From Tetrapyrgos nigripes (lineage: Eukaryota; Basidiomycota; Agaricomycetes; Agaricales; Campanellaceae): 64,000 nt of DNA. The first letter of the stretch is position 1. Each line of letters opens with the position of its first letter. The stretch spans positions 558,001 through 622,000 of the forward strand of contig JAACJM010000023.1 in assembly GCA_013368315.1 (NCBI GenBank). The letters run 5' to 3'. The position numbers and the translations under genes were made by a program. The notes below the pieces were generated by a model that worked only from the letters and a program-made list of their open reading frames with translations, was not told the origin of the DNA and ran no database searches. Of the stretch, positions 23,566-35,300 are shown in pieces.

Positions 23566-25952
23566 TACACATGTCCCTTGAAGAAGGGGTTCCATAGCTG
23601 CAGGATCCTTGGGCATCTTGTCGCCCCGAATGACGTTGCTAGCTATGCCTTCGTATATGTGCTCGTGCCTGTTTTAATTGTATGGGCGAGGTCGATGGAT
23701 TAGATGGAACCGAGATGGAAGAGACGGGTACTAAAGGTAGTAGTCAAGTAACGGAGAGAGAACTTACCACTCCACATAAAACTCCTTCGATACGATGATC
23801 CTAAATGGAATCTTTTTCTTCCAAAGCTTCTCTGCGATATTTTTCACTGACACGTTGGAATGTCCTATGATCCAGACAGGTAGTCCAAAAAAGGACCAAT
23901 AGGCTGCCGCTGATACTATCGTCGTTGTCTTTCCTGTTCCCGGAGGACCTGCTCGACAAACAGGCAAAAATATGAAGTTAGTTTGGTTGTCCATATGGAA
24001 ATCAACAGAATCAAGATCACTTACCGTGTACAATCACCATCTTTGGTCTACTAGCAACCATCGCACGCACGACTCCCTCTGTGATGCATTCAAACTAACC
24101 ACAAACTGCCTCAGGGCATCCCCTACCCAAAGCTCGTCTTCATCCTCTGAATCAAGCTCAAACACATCCTCCTTTGCCGGGAACCACAGCAACCTCACAA
24201 ACATATAATTGATAAGATTTACATCGCCTTGAAGGATCTTCAACAAAAGCGCATTCCTAGCTTTTTCAGAATTAGTAGGATCATCCTGGCCTACAACTCG
24301 GATATTTTGAATGACTTGAGCCTGAGTGGGTTGTTGACCAGCGCCGAATTTGATGTTGGTTGTTTTGCCTTTAGAGGAAGACGCACGACCGGTGTATTCT
24401 TTACCGCGCTCGTCTGTCAGGAGGACGATAGCCTGGATAGAGAATGGATGGCATAGTGAGCAATGAGGACGATGAACCGATACAAATGATAGTGGATGGA
24501 TATTCCAAGTAAGAGAGGACATAACTCACCTGCTTGCTCCTTCTAACACAGGTTTTATACCTCGCATTCGTCAGTTCATATCCACCGTCCCCGCCCTTGA
24601 GGTCAAAATTATCGTATTCACTAGCCATCTCCTTAGGAAGCGAACGAGAAAGGATATCGGTTTGTTTCAGAAGTTCACTGAGACATTTGAGCCATGTGTG
24701 AATATGACACGAAGCGACGTGAAGAGATTAGCCAAAGAAATCAAAGAGGGTCATTGTAGAAGTCGGATCAGCTTGAGACGTGAGGGAGGTGCAGGAGCAA
24801 GACATACATCTTTACGAACATTTCGCGTGTCGACTTTCTTGACGGATTCAATCTCACTACGACATAGTTGAGCAAGTCTGAAACATACAAAGACATCAGC
24901 AGTGGGCCCAATGTAATCACTCGAAGGAGGGTCGAAAAAATGGAAATAGACTCACCTAGCAGACAACCAAGCCCTCAAACACAAGTTCTCCTCACTATCA
25001 TTATTCTCATGCCACAACCTATTAATCCTGAACGTATCCATACTCCCACCGATCCCTATCTTTGCTGCAACCACTTTCGCAGGTAACCAAGCCTCAGTAT
25101 AAGACGGCGAACAAACGGTCGACAGATCCGTTCCCTTGACGTGATAACCAAAGTGAACGAAAAGTCTCAAGGCCAACCTCGGCATGTTGAATCCAGCAAG
25201 AAAGACAGATCTACCGTCTTTGCCAGCTAAGAGTTGTTTGAATAGGTTATCAAGGGGAAGGAGTCCTGATGCTGAGGTGGAAGGTGCCATGGTACAGTCA
25301 GAATCAGGCGTCGCGTCGAAAATGCAGACTATCTCGGTGGGGGCAAAAGCAACGTAGCTCACTACACCTTCGGAGTCCTGGGATATAGAGACGCCAATGG
25401 TTGGGGTGCGTGTACCATCTGCACTGGCTATGTCGAGGAGAGAGCGGGCAAGATTGCCGGCGTGTCGACGATGGAACCGTTGGATGGGTATAGAAGCGGG
25501 AACACCTGGGAGGAGCATTTGAAAGATCGAGTTGTTCATGGCGGTTCAGTTCAAGGAGAAGAGGGAGGTAAGGGAAAGAAAGGACAGGAAGGTTGCGAGT
25601 AAACATGCTGGGAACCTCAACGTTGATAAAGGTAATAAGTGCACATTCAAATGCTGGTGGGCGTCGCTGTGAGTTGCATTACGCTCATGTAAGGATCTGG
25701 AAAAGGAAGTTGTGCGTAAAAGTAACTCACCACCAAGGGGGTCCAAAAAGAATTCGATTATACTGGGGGTCGGAAAAGTTGTTAAGCCTTTGAGCGGTGG
25801 AACCTACCTACCTACACGTGATGTTATGATGTCATAGATACCTAATATAGTAATTACATCCAGCTCACTGCCAGCTCAGTGCGCTCTATTCCTCTTTGAC
25901 CGTTTGCAGTCTGTGCAGACCCAATTTCGTGACGAAAAGTCTTCTCCCCGGT

Positions 25953-27140
25953 CTAGGCAATGGATATGGTACTACAGCATGTCATTAGACGTTGGTAGCC
26001 CAGCAATACGAAGCCATTTTCACTCACCCAAATGCTCTCACATCCCCTCCTTGTGCACTTCACTACCAAAGTGCTATCATTCTTCTCTTTGTCGGAAATT
26101 GGAGAGCTGCAACCAGAGCATGTGAAGAATTGACCAATGGCTCTTCTACGGCGTCGTCTCCCAGTGCTTTCCTCTTCCACTGGTTCTGCTTGAGGGGTTG
26201 CTTCAAGCCTGTTTACGCAATTAGTGGGAGTGGTATCGAGGTGAAAACTTGATAATAGGCATACCTAGGTGCGTCTTCGAGTAAATCTGGGTTTACGTCT
26301 GTCTCCTGAGCCAAGTCCGCAGCGCTGTCAGATACATCAACGCTGGGGATGTCAGCAACACACTGGCTATGAGTCAACTCGTCCTCATCTCCAAGCTCTT
26401 CCTCGTCACTCCCTTCTGACTGGTATTCGTCATCGTTGCTGTCGGATCTGTCTACATCAACATCTGTAGTTCTGGGCGTGTAAGAGAAGGTAAGTAATCA
26501 CTGTGTCAATGCTAAATACATATGTAACTCACCGGAGAGCAGTGTTTGAACAGTGCACATCTGAGACAACAATCGTCTCCTCCCTCTTCCTCCCTCTACC
26601 TTTCCTCGTCTTTTTTCGGTTCTTCCATATCACCTCCATCTTTTGGAATTCCAGATTGGTCACCCTCCACAGGTACTCGTAGGAAGAGAGGTTGGCAGAT
26701 GGATGCGCTGTCATCATATGCTCCTTCATATCATACTTCCATGGAGCTGGCGACGTTTTATCCAAACACAATGGGCATTTCGTCGGAACATCGGAACAAG
26801 GTGACTTCTCTGTAGACTGGGCCGCCGTAGAGTATTTAAACTTTTTCTTGAGCTTCTTCAGGACAGGGCACCCCTGCGACATCTTCCAGTCTATCTGAAA
26901 CCCCGTGTCAGCGCCCTTTCCCTTCCTGAGATAGAACCTGCATGCGCCATCTGTGGAGAGACATAGCCCGCAGATATTCTTGAAGTTTTGGAGCTGGTTG
27001 TCGTAGAGTTTGTGGGCGGCCATATGGTTTATGATAGACTGGGCATTGTTGTAGTTGAGAGGAACGGGAGGTGTGCATCGGGGGCAGCAGTCTTTGTCGA
27101 TATCTTGAGACTGTAAGGCCAGCTCTAACTGCTAGATACA
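25953..27140 (-). CDS. C2H2/treble-clef zinc-binding protein of an Agaricomycete repeat family
   Basis: The first recognisable exon reads DIDKDCCPRCTPPVPLNY then IINHMAAHKLYD (C..C...H...H). It continues with ICGLCLSTDGACRFYL, GCPVLKKLKKKFKYS, CPLCLDKTSPAPWKYDM, EHMMTAHP and YEYLWRVTNLEFQKMEVIWK. The linker is acidic and Ser-rich. The C-terminal exon (about 26160-25953) has FTCSGCSSPISDKEK and VVKCTRRGCESIW, another Cys-pair region resembling the end of a RING/PHD-like module. I know this layout from many near-identical proteins in Agaricomycetes; the role is unknown and it often sits beside transposons. The N-terminus is unclear because the upstream sequence runs into a minisatellite, so this copy may be 5'-truncated. 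Confidence 0.55.
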
Positions 27141-27239
27141 TGTATGAAAAGAGTAGTATTGTCCATTCCTTATCATGTATCCACAAGAGCAACTTGACAT
27201 AGTTTGCTGGCAGGGCTTTTTAGCTGGCTCCAGGCTGGT

Positions 27240-27960
27240 GCAGAATGTTTCCCACGGTTCTTCACATCAATCCGCCCCTACCGCTCACCATTACCAGCGG
27301 CCTTCGACCCCCAAATAGGGCTCCTCGTCGTTGCCACCCGCCTCCTCACTGCTTCACAGCCACAATTGATCAAACAGGGTTCTGGGTTCCGTTGTAAAAT
27401 GTTCTCACGGTTCTTGACATTATTCCGCCACTACCGGTCACCGTTGCTAGCGCCCCTCCACCCTACCGGTCACCGTTGCGAGTGTCCATCGACCCTCAGT
27501 AACCGCTGTTGCATTTTCCTGTGCCCACTGTCCTCCGCAACGAGCACGCTATACGGCTACTCATAGCTAATTCGGATATTTTTTTGCCGGGATTTCCCGC
27601 CACTACCATTCATCATTACTAGCTCCCCTACATGCTCAGCAACCGCCAATTCATTTTTCTCCTGCCCACTGTCCTATGCAATGAGCACGCTATCAGCTCC
27701 TCGACAGTCTTTCCCAAATTTTAGCTGATATTTTTTGCCGGGATAATCCCGCCACTACCGTTCATCATTGCTAGCCCCCCTCCATGCTCAGCAACCGCCA
27801 ATTCATTTGTTCGTGCCCATTGTTCTCTGCGATGAGCACGCTATACGTCCACTCAACCGTCTTTTCTAAATTTAGCCGACCTTTTCGCTGGGGAGGATCC
27901 CTCACTCACGACCAACTCATGACGTTATTACGCCACTACCGTTCATCATAACACGTTGGA
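27240..27960. repeat. Tandem repeat of ~150-180 bp units
   Basis: The word CCGCC(A/C)CTACC(G/A)(C/G/T)TCA recurs at about 27272, 27425, 27598, 27749 and 27930. Between them are conserved segments such as GAGCACGCTAT and AGCAACCGCCAATTCATTT. The units are diverged from one another. Confidence 0.7.
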
Positions 27961-28638
27961 TAATCCGCTTACTCATCGACCATTAAGTACTTCAAGACGC
28001 ATACTACAAGTTGTGGACAAGTCTTTTTCTTATTTCACGCATACTCAATGCGAACTTAATGCCAAGAGTGGACCGTCTTTCAAGCCATATGTATTCATTC
28101 CCTCCCTCTAGTCACTATTCAGTGTGGTCACTGTTTTCACCCTTAGCCAGTCTTTTCTGGTCTGTTCACAAATCTTTCCTGCAAGCACCCAGAGACATGA
28201 CTAAAGACTTTGATGTTTTCATTGAAGTACATATGTATGTATATGCATGTCAGTCGTCCTTCACTTGTTTCTTGGTTTGGATCCGGTTATTACCGTCTTA
28301 GGCCCTTCGGCAACACTAACTGTCCAGCCAATCGGATACGTGTTCCGAGATGCAGCAGCTGACAGATGGATCCAAAACGACAAGTCCATCAACGCTAAAA
28401 CATATAACACGTACTTGCAACTTGTGTTTTCTCTACTCTGTATTTGATCACACTCCTGAGCCGATGAAGAGCAAAGTACTGATAGATATATTAGCCAATA
28501 GGTACTCCAAGAGGTCTCAAAGTTCATAGGTAGGTATTGATAATAGGTAGATAGTTGATATAAAGGTAGATACTTAATATAAGAAGTAGAGCTGGGGATT
28601 ACCGGTGACGCCCACATATATAAGAAGGCATATGTACT
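27961..28638. other. No gene recognised
   Basis: Short frames only; a few TAGATA-rich words near 28550. No clear element boundary for the KDZ neighbourhood could be placed here. Confidence 0.4.
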
Positions 28639-31155
28639 CTAACCTGCCATTTCAGTCAAAATGTAAGTAAAGTCTTCAACATAGTTGGCCCAGGCCTTCT
28701 TTGATTTGCACACAGCAGCCTTCTCACGGAAATTTGTACGTGCATCAGACTCCACTTGTGAGATGAACCCATACCAAAAAAACAGCGCGGCGACGACACT
28801 GAGCACGCCATTTTGACCGGACTTGTGCAGCTTATCCCAGTCATAACCAGTCCCCTTCATCCAACGAGAATCTGAACCTTGCTCCCTGCCCTCTGGCTGA
28901 AGTTTCGCGTACCAATTATCGAAAGTAGCCTGAATTTTCAACAACGGGACTTGGGCAGGCTTGAAAGTCGTGCTACGTCTGCGAGCGATCCAATCGGCAA
29001 CAACGGTAGGTCGACCATCTGAACTAAGCGCATCCTTCTTTCCTTTACTGTTGGCATAGCCATTGTCGTATTCGAAGACGATGAGTTGGCAGAGCAGCTT
29101 TTGGAAGCCACTATCCTTCAAAGTGGAAAATAGCTCCAAGGGACCAGTCAAGTAGACTGGAGAGGGTTTAGGGATTGAGGGCTCAGAGGTCCGACCCGAA
29201 CGCATCTTCTCAATGACAGCGTTGGTCTTGCGGACACGATTGCGAGCTGCCAGTACTGTCAAAGCAATACATTAGACCCTTGCGAGTCAGCAAACCGAAA
29301 TATTGAACTTACAGGCATCAGATCTTTTTTTCACCTCAGTAACATTCTCTCTCCTTTCAACTACCTTCTGGCGAGTTCGAGGAGTGGCAACATCCTCTTC
29401 CAATTCTCTGGCCTTTTTACGAGACACCGGGCTCTCGACTTGGGTCATATCAACCATATTGGTGCCACCTCTGGAAGTAGTCGGACCAGCTGGTGAGTCA
29501 AGCGCCACAGTAACTGAATTGGGCGAAGCAGGACGAGATTGCGGCGAAGGAAGAGGAGTGGGAGCACGAGATTGCGGCAGCGGGTAAGGAAGAGGAGTGG
29601 GAGCATCAAATTCTGGACTTTCAGATGGTACAGAGGAAGCACCAGTGGAAGGATTAGCGGAGGGTGTGCTGGTGGAAGGAGAAGCAGAAGCAGTTCCAGT
29701 AGAAGAGGTCATATTATTAGGAGTCGTATTATTAGAAGCTGTGTTATCATCTTCAGAAGTCTTTGCAACAGAGGAAGGATTAGAAGAGGTGTTGGCAGAG
29801 ATCGTGGGAGGATTAGAATATTGAGTATCGGCGGAGGAGATGGGAGTGTCAGTAGATGAGGACGGAAGCTCAGAATCAACGCAGAAGACATCCAAGCCCT
29901 CTTTTTCGGCAGTGATCCTGTTCTTGCCGTCTGGAAGGGCCCGTGCTCGGCATTCAGCCTTGGCTATACAGGGTAACGAATCAGATATTGATATATACAT
30001 ACATAGAAAAGGATACGTACAATAACTTTGCTTCAAGTAGTCACCGTAGGTAGTAAGGACCTTGTGCTTGAATTCATGGCGTTTGATCGTCCCAAAGCTT
30101 GTCTTACTGGGGCCAGAATGAAGACTAAAGGCCATCTCATTGTCAGCAAGACCCTTACTATCCTCATAGTCAAAATGAGCAACATACCTTATGACGTTGA
30201 GACGTCCCGAGTCTGCTGGCTCTGGACCACCCAAAACGATAGTCCCTTTCCACCCCATGGCATCGCAGGTTTTATCTAGTAGTCCTTGAAGGAATTCTAC
30301 AACTCCGTTAATACATCTGCGCATGTCAGCATTATCCAAGAGTACTAATAGATGAAAGAACTCACTCCTGCCAGTCCTCTGGATCAGTGGAAGGAACTCC
30401 AAACCCTTTCTCCCACTTGGCCATATCGTTCTCGTGCTCTGTCGCTGCCCTAGCTTCCCACGCTGCATGTTCCTCCTGGGTAAGCCGACGCCAGTGCTCG
30501 TTGACAGTCTTTCAGTATATCTTGACGGGCATTGCTTTATCGGATTTGTCGTATTCACTGCTGTCCTTGTACCTCTGGAGGTCTGCTAAATAGTCGTCCC
30601 AATATACAGTTTTGTTGGTATCAGCCCAAAGTTGTGCAGCTGGTTGTCTGCGCGGTTTAGACGATTGACCAGTGAGATCGAGCATGAGGCGTCCAAGAGC
30701 ACTCTCATACCAGTTCTTGGAGCCTGGACCAGTGCTGCTCTGGCTCTTCTTGTAGCGATAGTCGAGCCAACGGCCGATAGACTGATGGAGAAAAGATTAA
30801 TTATACACGTGCACGTGCTTGATGACCGTTGACCACTCACGCCTTTGATCGCGTTTTCACGCGTCGTGATGTCAGCCTCAGCCACACAGAATGTGTCAGC
30901 TTCCTCCTGGGACATCGTACTAAAGTTGGGAGCTGGCTCCTCTTCTTCAGCCTCGCCATCATCAACTGCTTCGAGTTGGCCATCCGTGGGTTCCCAGGTG
31001 TCAGGGAACTTGGCTGGGAAACGGCGTAGAAACTTTTTGATGATCTCGGCCTTCTTTTCCTTGCCAAAGCGATCTTTTACAGCTGCAAAAAAAGCTTCCT
31101 TCTGGCTCTCGAGGAAGGCCAAACGTTTGCCTTTAAAGCTGCCGGGGTTGACCAT
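28639..31155 (-). pseudogene. KDZ-neighbourhood accessory protein, one in-frame stop
   Basis: The first exon (31155 downward) reads MVNPGSFKGKRLAFLESQKE, then RRFPAKFPDTWEPTDGQLEA, a start I know from a large Agaricomycete family found near transposons. Next come SIGRWLDYRYKKSQSS, LMLDLTGQSSKPRRQPAAQL and TVNEHWRRLTQEEHAAWEAR. Then follow VEFLQGLLDKTCDAMGWKG, LGGPEPADSGRLNVIR and EFKHKVLTTYGDYLKQS. A long low-complexity Ser/Thr/Pro linker covers about 29860-29450, and the C-terminal exon (29262-28639) is mostly charged. A TGA at 30512-30514 (minus) interrupts VKIY|KTVNEHW; a single C-to-T from CGA would explain it. The function is unknown. Exon limits between 30.0 and 30.5 kb are approximate. 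Confidence 0.55.
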
Positions 31156-31249
31156 GATGCTGACAATGGATAAGTCGTTGGAATAGGGCGCGTTGGAACT
31201 TGAAGTCGATCGAGGAAGAGTAAAGTTAGCGTTCGAGACGCAATTTTTG

Positions 31250-31500
31250 GTGGGATATTGAAGTAATCAGAAAGAGGATTATCCCAATATTTGCACCACT
31301 CGACGGGTCAGCACACGTCAAATTGATATTAAGAATCTCGATCTTGTTTGGGATATTGAAGCAATGAAAATGAGGATTTATCCATTAATATTTGGCACCA
31401 TTCGACGAGTCAGCAAAGACTTCAAAATAATATCGAAGCAATGAAAAAGGGGATTTATCCATTAATACTTTGCACCACTTGACCGGTCACTTGAAGCCAC
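31250..31500. repeat. Three diverged tandem units (~80-100 bp)
   Basis: Each unit contains ATATTGAAG(T/C)AAT, then GAGGATT(A)TCC, then TTTG(G)CACCA and a CGACG(G/A)GTCAGC end. Copies begin near 31252, 31350 and 31430. Confidence 0.6.
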
Positions 31501-31638
31501 CCTGCAAAATCCAACTAAGCATCATACTAAAGTCTGCAAAATCAAGCGAAGCAACAAATTAATGAGCCCGAATCGACCCTACAACTTCTTTCAAGCTCAG
31601 CCACCGAACTACGTTTTCATTGATTTCAGTACGACATG

Positions 31639-31790
31639 ATGTATGAAATTCGGTAGTTAGTTATTCTGTAGCTGGCATGTACAAGTACGCTGCCATCTTA
31701 AGCTGAACTACAGCCTTATAAATCGAGATAACAGAGTGCTTGATTATGCTAGCTACAGAATAACTAACTACCGAGCTCCAACCTCATACA
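31639..31790. repeat. Inverted-repeat (MITE-like) block
   Basis: TGTATGA followed by CGGTAGTTAGTTATTCTGTA at 31640-31680 pairs with TACAGAATAACTAACTACCG and TCATACA near 31750-31790. A further partial copy of the right arm lies at about 31815-31835. No convincing target duplication. Confidence 0.5.
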
Positions 31791-31830
31791 TTCAGAGAGC
31801 AAAGTTTGGGATATGCTAGCTACAGAAAAA

Positions 31831-32951
31831 CTAACTCTGTGTCGAGAGAATGACCGCCTCAGTGCGTGAAACTTCCTCCAAAAATTCATCATCATAGTCA
31901 TCCTCACTACCATCATATTCATCTTCAACATCGGAAATGTCGATAGGAGGAGCGCGTACGGCATATTGGGGAGGAGGAGCTGGAGTGCTCGAGGCTGAAA
32001 CAGGACGAACTCGGGTATGAGGAATGGGAGTACGAGGGGCTGGCTGTACTGGAGGACGATCAGTGTATCCTGTCGGGTATTCTGCACCATGGACTTGTGG
32101 GTATCGCCAAACATTTGAATTAGCAGAGCTGGCATCCGACAAAATAACAAAATCACCGAGGTGCTGCTCTGGTGATAAATGTGAAGTCAGGGAGCAAGCC
32201 GGTGACCCATGTGTTCTAGGCACAATGAGAGGTCCGGGGCGCCTGCTGGCTGTGTCTTCCCAAGTGGCCAGCGCAGACCGTAAAGTCGAACACCGGGTGT
32301 ACTCTGGGGCAAAGATGTAGCTCACGAAGTGTTGAGCTACCTCCCTATTCCATAAGTTATTAACCATGACAGAGACAATAAGTTAATCAAGAAGATAACT
32401 TACCAAGAAGGGAATATCCCGACCCTCCAGCCTTGAGTCACCACGATGTACGGATTATTCTCGTCACTTGGCTCTTCAGCAAGGTTGGGCAAGTCGTTTG
32501 TGAGCTGGACCAGAGAGGGAGGACGAGCATAGGCTGTAAACATTAATCTAAGAGCAAAATAAGCAAGACACTGACGCCGACACTAATAAGAACCACATAC
32601 TCAATATTCATGTCCGTGGGTTGGTCATGGTGTTGGCTAGGTGTCTGTGGAGTCCGAGTATTGGTTCTCGTCGAACGACTAGGTGTCTGCGGAGTGCGAG
32701 ACGACGCATTCGCAGTAGGTTGGACTAGAACCTCAGAAGGATTCAGAACACTATTTTTAATGACCACCACTGCAGGACTTGGTTAAGTACTCAGAGAAAA
32801 GTAGGAGACATGCGTAGTTTTACATACCTTCTCCGGGAAGCAGTGTCACTGTTCGAACTGTAGTATTTTGGGTTGCCTTTAGAAACATTTCAACGAGAAA
32901 TGGTAGAGATAACTCACTGGACATAATCTGTGTGTTGGTAGTAGCGGGCAT
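31831..32951 (-). CDS. RNase H1-N (viroplasmin-like) domain protein, hypothetical
   Basis: The small first exons join as MPATTNTQIMS, SNPKYYSSNSDTASRR, then SPAVVVIKNSVLNPSEVL and a Ser/Thr/Pro-rich linker with two TPQTPS repeats. A later exon has NPYIVVTQGWRVGIFPSW, which looks like the RNase H1 N-terminal (caulimovirus viroplasmin-type) fold start (yyvV..GR..GIf.sW). The following exon, EVAQHFVSYIFAPEYTRCST with ALATWED, would supply the helical half. The tail is Pro-rich and acidic. Such domains bind RNA/DNA hybrids or dsRNA in known proteins; here that is inference from one short motif. The C-terminal part lacks any RNase H catalytic domain. Splice sites near 32590 are uncertain. Confidence 0.45.
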
Positions 32952-33311
32952 GCTGGACAGAATCAACAAGGCGAGTGTCAAGCGAGGTCAAAGCCAGGTT
33001 AAATTCAAGCCGTGGGCATCATGCTGGACGGAGGCAACAACATGAATGTAAAGTGACAGAGTCAACAAGACAAGTGTCAAAGTGACAAAGTGAAGTTAAG
33101 ATTCTCGTGCAACCCACGCGTTACCCCTATTCTCCGAGTCTTATCACAGCCACCATATCAAGGATATCAACGGTCTTCAGCTCATTTGAACTGGTTAGAG
33201 AGGCATAGAAAGGACCATCTAGTGTGATTGGATGGCTTGGTGTTATATATAGAGTATTGCGAGGCTAAGGATGGCTAAGGACAGCTAACCAGAGGCCATA
33301 ATCCTGAAAAT

Positions 33312-33630
33312 GTCCAAACTTGCCCAAGATCACCCTTTTGAGAGCCAATTAGTACTTCTCGATGGGATATTTTGCCCGGTATGACCTACTTTATGAATTA
33401 CTGATACATTAATATTAATGCATGGCAAATATGAAGTCGAGATAAGAAAGACAGCAAGACCTATTAAGAAAATCTCCAAACATGCTCAAGATCACCCTTT
33501 CGAGAGGTAATTAGTACTTCTCGATGGGATATTTTGACTGGTATGACCTACTTTATGGACTGCTGACACCTAGATGTTAATGCATGGGAAACATAAAGTC
33601 GAGACAAGAAGTACAACAAGAGCTATTAAC
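33312..33630. repeat. Two-copy tandem duplication, ~162 bp period
   Basis: The unit beginning TCCAAAC(T/A)TGC(C/T)CAAGATCA with TAGTACTTCTCGATGGGATA inside occurs at 33312-33473 and again at 33474-33630 with scattered differences. Confidence 0.75.
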
Positions 33631-34385
33631 TTTAGGTGGAAGTAGTTGTTGGATTTGGTGGATCAGATATGCGAAAATTTCAAACACTTCGGATCAACTT
33701 GATATTACATATTCTTAATTGAGCAGTGTGATAGCTCTGGTTTCCAAGTTCTTGAGGTATAACTATACAATACTGGTGAGATACAGTGTGTGCAATTGTA
33801 TTTCCACCCATTTCTTGAGTTCTTTTTGACCAAGAAGAACAATTGGGATGGTGACCATAAATATTTTTCAACCTTTTTAAGATATATAAAAGCATAATAT
33901 GAAGTCTATGCAGCTGAAATACACTTCTATGTGCCCGAACATTAACAAAACAGAATTACACCATTCTGCAGATTGTGACTACTAAATAATCTCCGTTTCC
34001 GTCCAAAAAAAGCGTAAAAAATACGCATTAAGTACCTGTTGCTTTGTACATCGTATAAAAGGGAGAGGATGAGATTACAATGTGTGGGGAGCTCATTTTT
34101 GTCGCTGTGGCACCAGACATGAGCAGGAGCACATGCCATATTAGGTAAGTGCAGCCCCAAAAACGGAAATTCGGCCCTCCATCCAAGTCAAATGCGCTCG
34201 AGACAAGTTTTTTCTTCTCTTTTTGTTATCGGTGTAAAAGGTATGGAAAATCCAGGTAGATTGGCAGTATCTAATTACAGTGTACATGGTATTCTACGCA
34301 ACTCTACTGGTCGATCTCGCCCTCTGAATCGCTCAAGTTGCTCATTCACTAAATCTGACCAGCATGCAAAGTTCCCCAGAGCTGT
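33631..34385. other. No gene recognised
   Basis: AT-rich, short frames only; no motif or repeat boundary that I can support. Confidence 0.4.
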
Positions 34386-35281
34386 TCACCAGTGAAGGCG
34401 AGAGGCATTGACTCGTATTTCCTTCTCAGCTTCAGACACTTGGCTGGACCATTCCAGATCGGTCGTGGAGCTGTTGCGTGTCTCGTAGTCACAATTAGGG
34501 ATATTAGAATAGAATGAGTGATGACGGCAGAGGGGATAAGGATGGTAGAACCATGAGGAAAACGTACGATGACCTGCAGCTCCCAAAGGGATCAAATTCG
34601 CCAAAGGCCGTGATGACCCAGAAGCCGTCAGCTTTGTCGGCAAAGTCCATATGAGGTGGGAAGAAGGATCTTGGATCCAGACAGTGAATGGTGTGCGAGG
34701 AAAGTTGCGGTGGATGTTGGAGTCCTGTTCCTCGAGCCTGCGCAAGGTGTTGGAGTAGGAGGTGTAAATGTTGTAAGCAAAAAATTGAAGGAGGGCTAGG
34801 TCAACTGGAGTTAATTGTAAGAATAGACAGGCGTAAGTACTTACATGGTGTGAAGCCAGCAATCCAGCTCAGACCCCGATTGGCTAAGAGCTGCCAAAAG
34901 TGCAGCCCTTAGGGTAGCAACTCGGACATTTCCTGACGCTTTCTGCCCGTTGCCAAAGTAAACGCCGAAGGCGTTTGAGACAAACTGGCCTCGACGAGAA
35001 CCTCGTTCCTTGGTGTCAAAGGTCATGGATGAGGCAACGAACACTGCGTTGTCCCAGCCCTTGTAGTCTCGAGGATTTCCACCTAGGATCCCAACCTGTC
35101 ATCTAATAAAATATGGCAAGTCCTTCGGTTAAGTTAGCCTCAAACCGAATAAAACAGCAATGAGGTAAACGCACCTTCCGTCCCAGTCAATGTATTAAAA
35201 TTCTCGCTTCAACTCTGCTAAATCTTTCCATGACGCCTGTAGAGGGTGACTGAAAGGTTCTGGGCAGCCCCGTTTGGTGAT
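34386..35281 (-). pseudogene. 2OG-Fe(II) dioxygenase, TET/JBP-like family linked to KDZ elements, frameshifted
   Basis: Read on the minus strand across three frames, the family order is clear. First come a WKDLAELKREF|YIDWDGR segment, then GGNPRDYKGWD, RRGQFVSNAFGVYFGNGQ and TLRRLEEQDSNIHRNFPRTP. These are followed by FFPPHMDFADKADGFWVIT with AFGEFDPFG, then FPHGSTILIPSAVITHS, and finally SNIPNCDYETRNSST. The H-x-D iron pair (HMD), the distal His (VITHS) and the 2OG-binding Arg (ETR) are all visible. Lesions: a TAA at 35195-35197 between REF and YIDWDG (explained by CAA to TAA), a frame change between NFPRTP and the HMD region, and an apparent 5 bp tandem duplication after VITHS. The N-terminal start is not found; it would abut or overlap the divergent KDZ transposase gene. 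Family members are proposed to oxidise methylated bases; activity here is ruled out by the breaks. Confidence 0.62.
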
Positions 35282-35300
35282 TTGTGCCTTGCTATCATCC

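Larger units (their letters stand above)
20250..25539 (-). pseudogene. SF1 (DNA2/NAM7-like) helicase with RNase D-like N-terminus, copy A, broken
   Basis: The first exon (25539-24952) starts MNNSIFQML and carries ISQDSEG (a possible DxE exonuclease I motif), PLDNLFKQLLAGKDGRSVFL and GTDLSTVCSPSYTEAWLP. Later exons give DALRQFVVSLNASQRE, Walker A PPGTGKTTT, VIDEASQINVFEYL (Walker B), and GDPKQ joined by an intron to PPFGQE. After that come FLDTQ-Y-RMP, IAPYDAQRSAIERAL, VDSFQG and RMNVMLSRCRAGMVIVSN. The C-terminus is Pro-rich and ends in a Lys-rich patch (KKKRKNKKKKSGLSSAG). Lesions: one base missing between NASQRE and Walker A (about 24070-24080) relative to copy B; a nested hAT insertion at 22334-23565 inside the exon coding GT-VVLSTLGML; and a ~205 bp insertion at 20909-21114. 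A full-length product is therefore unlikely. Family members would be RNA/DNA-unwinding ATPases; the exonuclease-like N-terminus is inference. Confidence 0.8.

Noticed and set aside
29303..29859. Gly/Arg/Ser-rich frames on the plus strand
   Set aside because: Antisense shadows of the Ser/Thr/Pro linker of the minus-strand accessory gene.
34841..35044. RNase H-like reading of the FGVYFGNGQ segment
   Set aside because: The downstream HMD, distal His and ETR residues fit a 2OG-Fe(II) dioxygenase instead.
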